A DNA stretch of 64,000 bases from a candidate division KSB1 bacterium (GTDB taxonomy: Bacteria > Zhuqueibacterota > Zhuqueibacteria > Zhuqueibacterales > Zhuqueibacteraceae). Under the pieces are notes generated by a model. It was not told where the DNA came from, ran no database searches, and saw only the letters and a program-made list of their open reading frames with translations. Location: positions 558,001 to 622,000 of the forward strand of contig JAPDPX010000003.1 of the NCBI GenBank assembly GCA_034506255.1, read 5' to 3'. This document shows, piece by piece, positions 58,535 to 64,000 of this stretch. Each line of letters begins with the position of its first letter. The stretch's first letter is position 1. Made by a program: the position numbers and the translations under genes.

Positions 58535-59653
58535 TTGAGAAAACGAGCACTCATTTGGATGGCCGGCCTGCTGGGCGCGAGCGCGGCCGGTGTCCACGCG
58601 CATCAGATCAACAGCAGCTATGCCACCCTCACCGTGCAGGCGGAGGAAATCACCGTCACGCTGACGTTCGACCTCGGCGATCTGCAAAGAGTTTTCCCGC
58701 TCGATCGCGACCATGACGGCGTCGTTGCCCGCGCGGAATTGTTGCAGGCCATGCCCGAGCTGGAGACCTATGTTGCCGGGCATTTCAATCTCGCCCTGGG
58801 CTACACGCCGGCCGAGCTGACGCAACAACCCTCCGGCTTCCATCAGGATGAATTTGGCAACGTCTTCATTGATTTCATCTTCCGCACGCGCCAGTCACCG
58901 CCGCCGGCGGAAGTGGCGTTGCGCGTGGCTTTCTTTGAAAAATTTGGTGAAACGCATCTGACGCTCGCCAAGGCGGTGGCCGGCGATACCGTGCAGACGG
59001 CGGTGCTGAGTCGGGAGCAGCCGCGCCATCGTTTCCGCCTGGGCGGCCCGGTGCCGTTGCTGGCGCAGTTGGGCGAGTTTGTCCGCCTGGGCGTCGAGCA
59101 CATTTTTCTGGGCTATGATCATCTCCTGTTCCTGTTGGGCCTGATCGCCATCGGTGGGCGTTTTCTCGATCTCGTTAAAATCGTCACTTCTTTTACCATT
59201 GCCCACAGTCTGACCTTGATTCTGGCGGCGCTCGAAATCCTCGCTCTGCCCACGCGCCTGATCGAGTCCGGCATTGCGCTCAGCATCGCTTACGTGGCGG
59301 CAGAGAATTTCATCATCTTTGCCGGCAACGACCGCGCCGAGACGGAACGGCTGATGCGCCACCGCTGGCTGCTGACCTTCTTCTTCGGCCTGGTGCATGG
59401 CTTTGGTTTCGCCAATGTGTTGCGCGACCTCGGTCTGCCGGCCCACGGCCTGATCGGTTCGCTGCTCTCTTTCAACCTCGGCGTCGAGCTGGGCCAGATG
59501 GTGATTGTCGGCCTGCTGTTTCCCCCGGTCTTGTGGCTCACCAAAACCACGTTTCAACGCCGTGTGGTTTTTGTGCTCTCCTCGATCATTTTCATTTTCG
59601 GCTTCTCCTGGTTCATCGAGCGTTCACTGGCTCTGAGCTTCATGCCTTTCTGA
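58535..59653 (+). CDS. HupE/UreJ family membrane protein
   Basis: 372 residues. Signal peptide MRKRALIWMAGLLGASAAGV cleaved before HQINSS. Residues about 25-180 are a periplasmic domain holding an EF-hand-like calcium loop (DRDHDGVVARAE near 50-61). From about 185 a HupE/UreJ-type membrane domain follows, with GVEHIFLGYDHLLFLLGLIA, FTIAHSLTLILA and FFGLVHGFGFANVL, whose histidines and aspartate may bind nickel or another metal. The start is a TTG at 58535 with GGAGG 7 nt upstream; the open frame extends upstream to 58373 but that part overlaps the promoter. Family members are proposed nickel/cobalt permeases; no hydrogenase or urease genes are here, so the metal is unknown. Confidence 0.85.
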   Translation: MRKRALIWMAGLLGASAAGVHAHQINSSYATLTVQAEEITVTLTFDLGDLQRVFPLDRDHDGVVARAELLQAMPELETYVAGHFNLALGYTPAELTQQPSGFHQDEFGNVFIDFIFRTRQSPPPAEVALRVAFFEKFGETHLTLAKAVAGDTVQTAVLSREQPRHRFRLGGPVPLLAQLGEFVRLGVEHIFLGYDHLLFLLGLIAIGGRFLDLVKIVTSFTIAHSLTLILAALEILALPTRLIESGIALSIAYVAAENFIIFAGNDRAETERLMRHRWLLTFFFGLVHGFGFANVLRDLGLPAHGLIGSLLSFNLGVELGQMVIVGLLFPPVLWLTKTTFQRRVVFVLSSIIFIFGFSWFIERSLALSFMPF

Positions 59654-59801
59654 GCAGGGCACCCGCGGGCGCGGGCGGTTGGCCCGGGCACGACAACCGG
59701 CCAATGGCCGGGCCGTGGCTTGCAATCACCGGATGGAGGCCTGCGCGGGCGTGGCGCAGACGCGGGTTGGCCCTCGGTGGGCAGAAAACCTGCCGGCGAC
59801 C

Positions 59802-60848
59802 TCAGGGTTGCAGAATGACTTTGATGCAGCCGTCCTGTTTTTCCGCGAAGATCTGGTAAGCCTGCGCGCCCTGTGCGAGCGGCAGGCGATGGGAGATGAG
59901 GCGGGCCAGTTCATGCTTTCTTTGTTGCAGGAGGGACAGCAGGCGGCCGGCATAATAGCGCGCGGAACAGCGGCCGGTGCGGTAGGTCAGGTTTTTGTCG
60001 TAGGCTTCCGCGGGTGTGAACGCGAATTGTGCTTCGTGGTGCACGCCGGCGGCCGCAATGATGCCTCCCGGCCGCACCAGGGCCATGGCCAGGCGCAGCG
60101 CGGATTCATTCCCGACAATTTCCAGGACGGCATCGGCGCCGCGGCCCTCGGTCACCGCGCGCACAATGTCCACGGGATTTTCCTGATGGAAATTCACCGG
60201 GATGGCACCGAAGTCTTGCGCCAGCGCCAGCCGCTCGGGAATGGCGTCAATCGCATAGATGCGTTCTGCGCCCAGGTGGCGCGCGGCGAGGATCGCCATC
60301 AAGCCCACCGGTCCGCAGCCGATCACCGCACAGGTTGCCCGGGGATCGAGCTGCGCCATCTCCGCGCAAAAGTATCCGGTTGAAAAGGCGTCGCCCAGCA
60401 ACAAGGCTTCTTCGGGCAGGGCTTCCGCCGGCATTTTCAGCAAAGTCGCATCGGCAAGCGGCACCCGCACGAACTCCGCCTGGCCGCCCTGCAATCCCGC
60501 ACCGTTCTGCACCCACCCAAAGAGCTGTCCGTGCGGGCAGCGCGCCGTCAAACCGCGATGGCAGTAAAAGCACTTCCCGCAGTTCGTCGTAAAGGGCGCC
60601 AACACGCGATCGCCGCGCTTGAATTTTTCCACCTCTCGTCCGACCTCGGCTATTTCCCCGACGAATTCATGCCCCATCACCGTGCCGGGGTCCAGGCCCT
60701 TCTCGCGTCCGTGATAGATGTGCAGGTCCGAGCCGCAGAGGCCGGCGAGATGCACTTTGACGATGACATCGGTGGGTGCCTGCAGTGCGGGATCGGGAAG
60801 CGATTCGCAACGGATGTCTTCTCTGCCGTGAAAAGTGAGGGCGCGCAT
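59802..60848 (-). CDS. Zinc-dependent medium-chain alcohol dehydrogenase
   Basis: 348 residues. MDR-family NAD(P)-dependent dehydrogenase. Catalytic zinc ligands are in GLCGSDLHIYHG (Cys) and MGHEFVGEI (His-Glu); the structural zinc loop has four cysteines in NCGKCFYCHRGLTARC near 91-106; the Rossmann GxGPVG is in CAVIGCGPVGLMAILAARHL. The Asp of AIDAIPERLALA suggests NAD preference. Closest in style to threonine dehydrogenase/sorbitol dehydrogenase or formaldehyde dehydrogenase-like enzymes; substrate not readable. The ATG at 60848 opens the conserved MRALTFHG; the frame continues upstream but through the inverted repeat. If it were threonine dehydrogenase it could feed kbl, but that is speculation. 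Confidence 0.88.
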   Translation of the reverse strand: MRALTFHGREDIRCESLPDPALQAPTDVIVKVHLAGLCGSDLHIYHGREKGLDPGTVMGHEFVGEIAEVGREVEKFKRGDRVLAPFTTNCGKCFYCHRGLTARCPHGQLFGWVQNGAGLQGGQAEFVRVPLADATLLKMPAEALPEEALLLGDAFSTGYFCAEMAQLDPRATCAVIGCGPVGLMAILAARHLGAERIYAIDAIPERLALAQDFGAIPVNFHQENPVDIVRAVTEGRGADAVLEIVGNESALRLAMALVRPGGIIAAAGVHHEAQFAFTPAEAYDKNLTYRTGRCSARYYAGRLLSLLQQRKHELARLISHRLPLAQGAQAYQIFAEKQDGCIKVILQP

Positions 60849-60891
60849 GGGAGGATTCCGGTGCACAGTGTGATACGCAGGGTGAAAGGGC

Positions 60892-60953
60892 GAAGTCCGA
60901 CTTGGGCAGCAGATTTTGCGATTTGAAAACCCGCCGCGCCCAAGTCGGACTTC
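60892..60953. repeat. 16-bp inverted repeat upstream of the alcohol dehydrogenase gene
   Basis: Perfect arms GAAGTCCGACTTGGGC (60892-60907) and GCCCAAGTCGGACTTC (60938-60953) with a 30-nt spacer, between the tricorn-like gene stop and the dehydrogenase start. It could be a terminator stem, an operator pair or a small repeated element; the long loop and lack of a T-run make simple termination unlikely. Confidence 0.7.
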
Positions 60954-60971
60954 ACTCATCTCCTTTCGACC

Positions 60972-64000
<3,029 letters not shown>

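Overview
The window is a stretch of a GC-rich, diderm (Gram-negative type) bacterial chromosome. Outer-membrane biology is explicit: an LpxL-type acyltransferase, two family 9 (heptosyltransferase-like) glycosyltransferases, LptD, a patatin fused to an Omp85-type barrel, and a cytochrome fused to a porin-like domain. Menaquinone genes are of the futalosine type (mqnC, mqnD). There is an archaeal-type geranylgeranylglyceryl phosphate synthase, a tricorn-like protease and single-chain GcvP. No species can be named from sequence alone. The mix is compatible with an FCB-superphylum or candidate-phylum lineage (for example KSB1/Calditrichota-like), which is an inference. Genes are intact and densely packed. 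I see no prophage, insertion sequence, CRISPR array or plasmid-type module, so this looks like core genome with a few accessory genes.

Layout. 1-4540: two (alpha/alpha)6-barrel glycoside hydrolases, the second with an N-terminal amidotransferase-like domain. 4709-9680: a six-gene operon joined by 4-nt stop/start overlaps (lpxL-like, GT9, tsaC, LMW phosphatase, GT9, DUF3108). 9777-15041: mqnC and an M23 peptidase on +, then mqnD, kbl and dodecin on -. 15409-18910: an RNA island with eight tRNA genes (Ser-UGA, Ser-GCU, Gln-CUG, Glu-CUC, Arg-ACG, Ala-CGC, Ser-CGA, Ser-GGA) interleaved with gltX and tadA and closed by the SRP RNA. 19112-26899: dnaX-ebfC-recR-pgsA-pgpA-cinA-thpR-recA-recX, a DNA-replication/repair and phospholipid run. 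27355-31715: alaS, GGGP synthase and a CpsB-like PHP phosphatase. 32265-45492: a BatA/vWA membrane protein, hflX, an NtrC-type regulator, a secreted beta-propeller, rarA, lptD, parA and parB. 45696-64000: mostly minus-strand genes of metabolism and envelope (NPP-type phosphodiesterase, NCS1 permease, an unrecognised protein, cytochrome-porin, patatin-Omp85, a 54-residue basic protein, an SH3-like lipoprotein, gcvP, alcohol dehydrogenase, tricorn-like protease) with hupE on +.

How the parts fit. The RNA island places modifying or charging enzymes beside their tRNA substrates: tadA beside tRNA-Arg(ACG), gltX beside tRNA-Glu and tRNA-Gln. The lpxL/GT9 operon and lptD belong to making and exporting LPS. 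parA/parB and dnaX/recR/recA/rarA cover chromosome upkeep. Several starts are TTG codons with good Shine-Dalgarno sequences (mqnD, tadA, hupE, the SH3-like lipoprotein). Sigma-70-like promoters with near-consensus TTGACN and TATATT-like boxes can be read upstream of tRNA-Ser, tRNA-Arg, dodecin and the divergent gcvP/hupE pair.

The most unusual items are the tRNA-enzyme island, GGGP synthase in an LPS-making bacterium, the cytochrome c-porin fusion, the free-standing two-component propeller beside an NtrC regulator, a small conserved-looking basic protein at 53707-53871, and two related palindromic intergenic repeats. I did not find a clearly new defence or mobile system.
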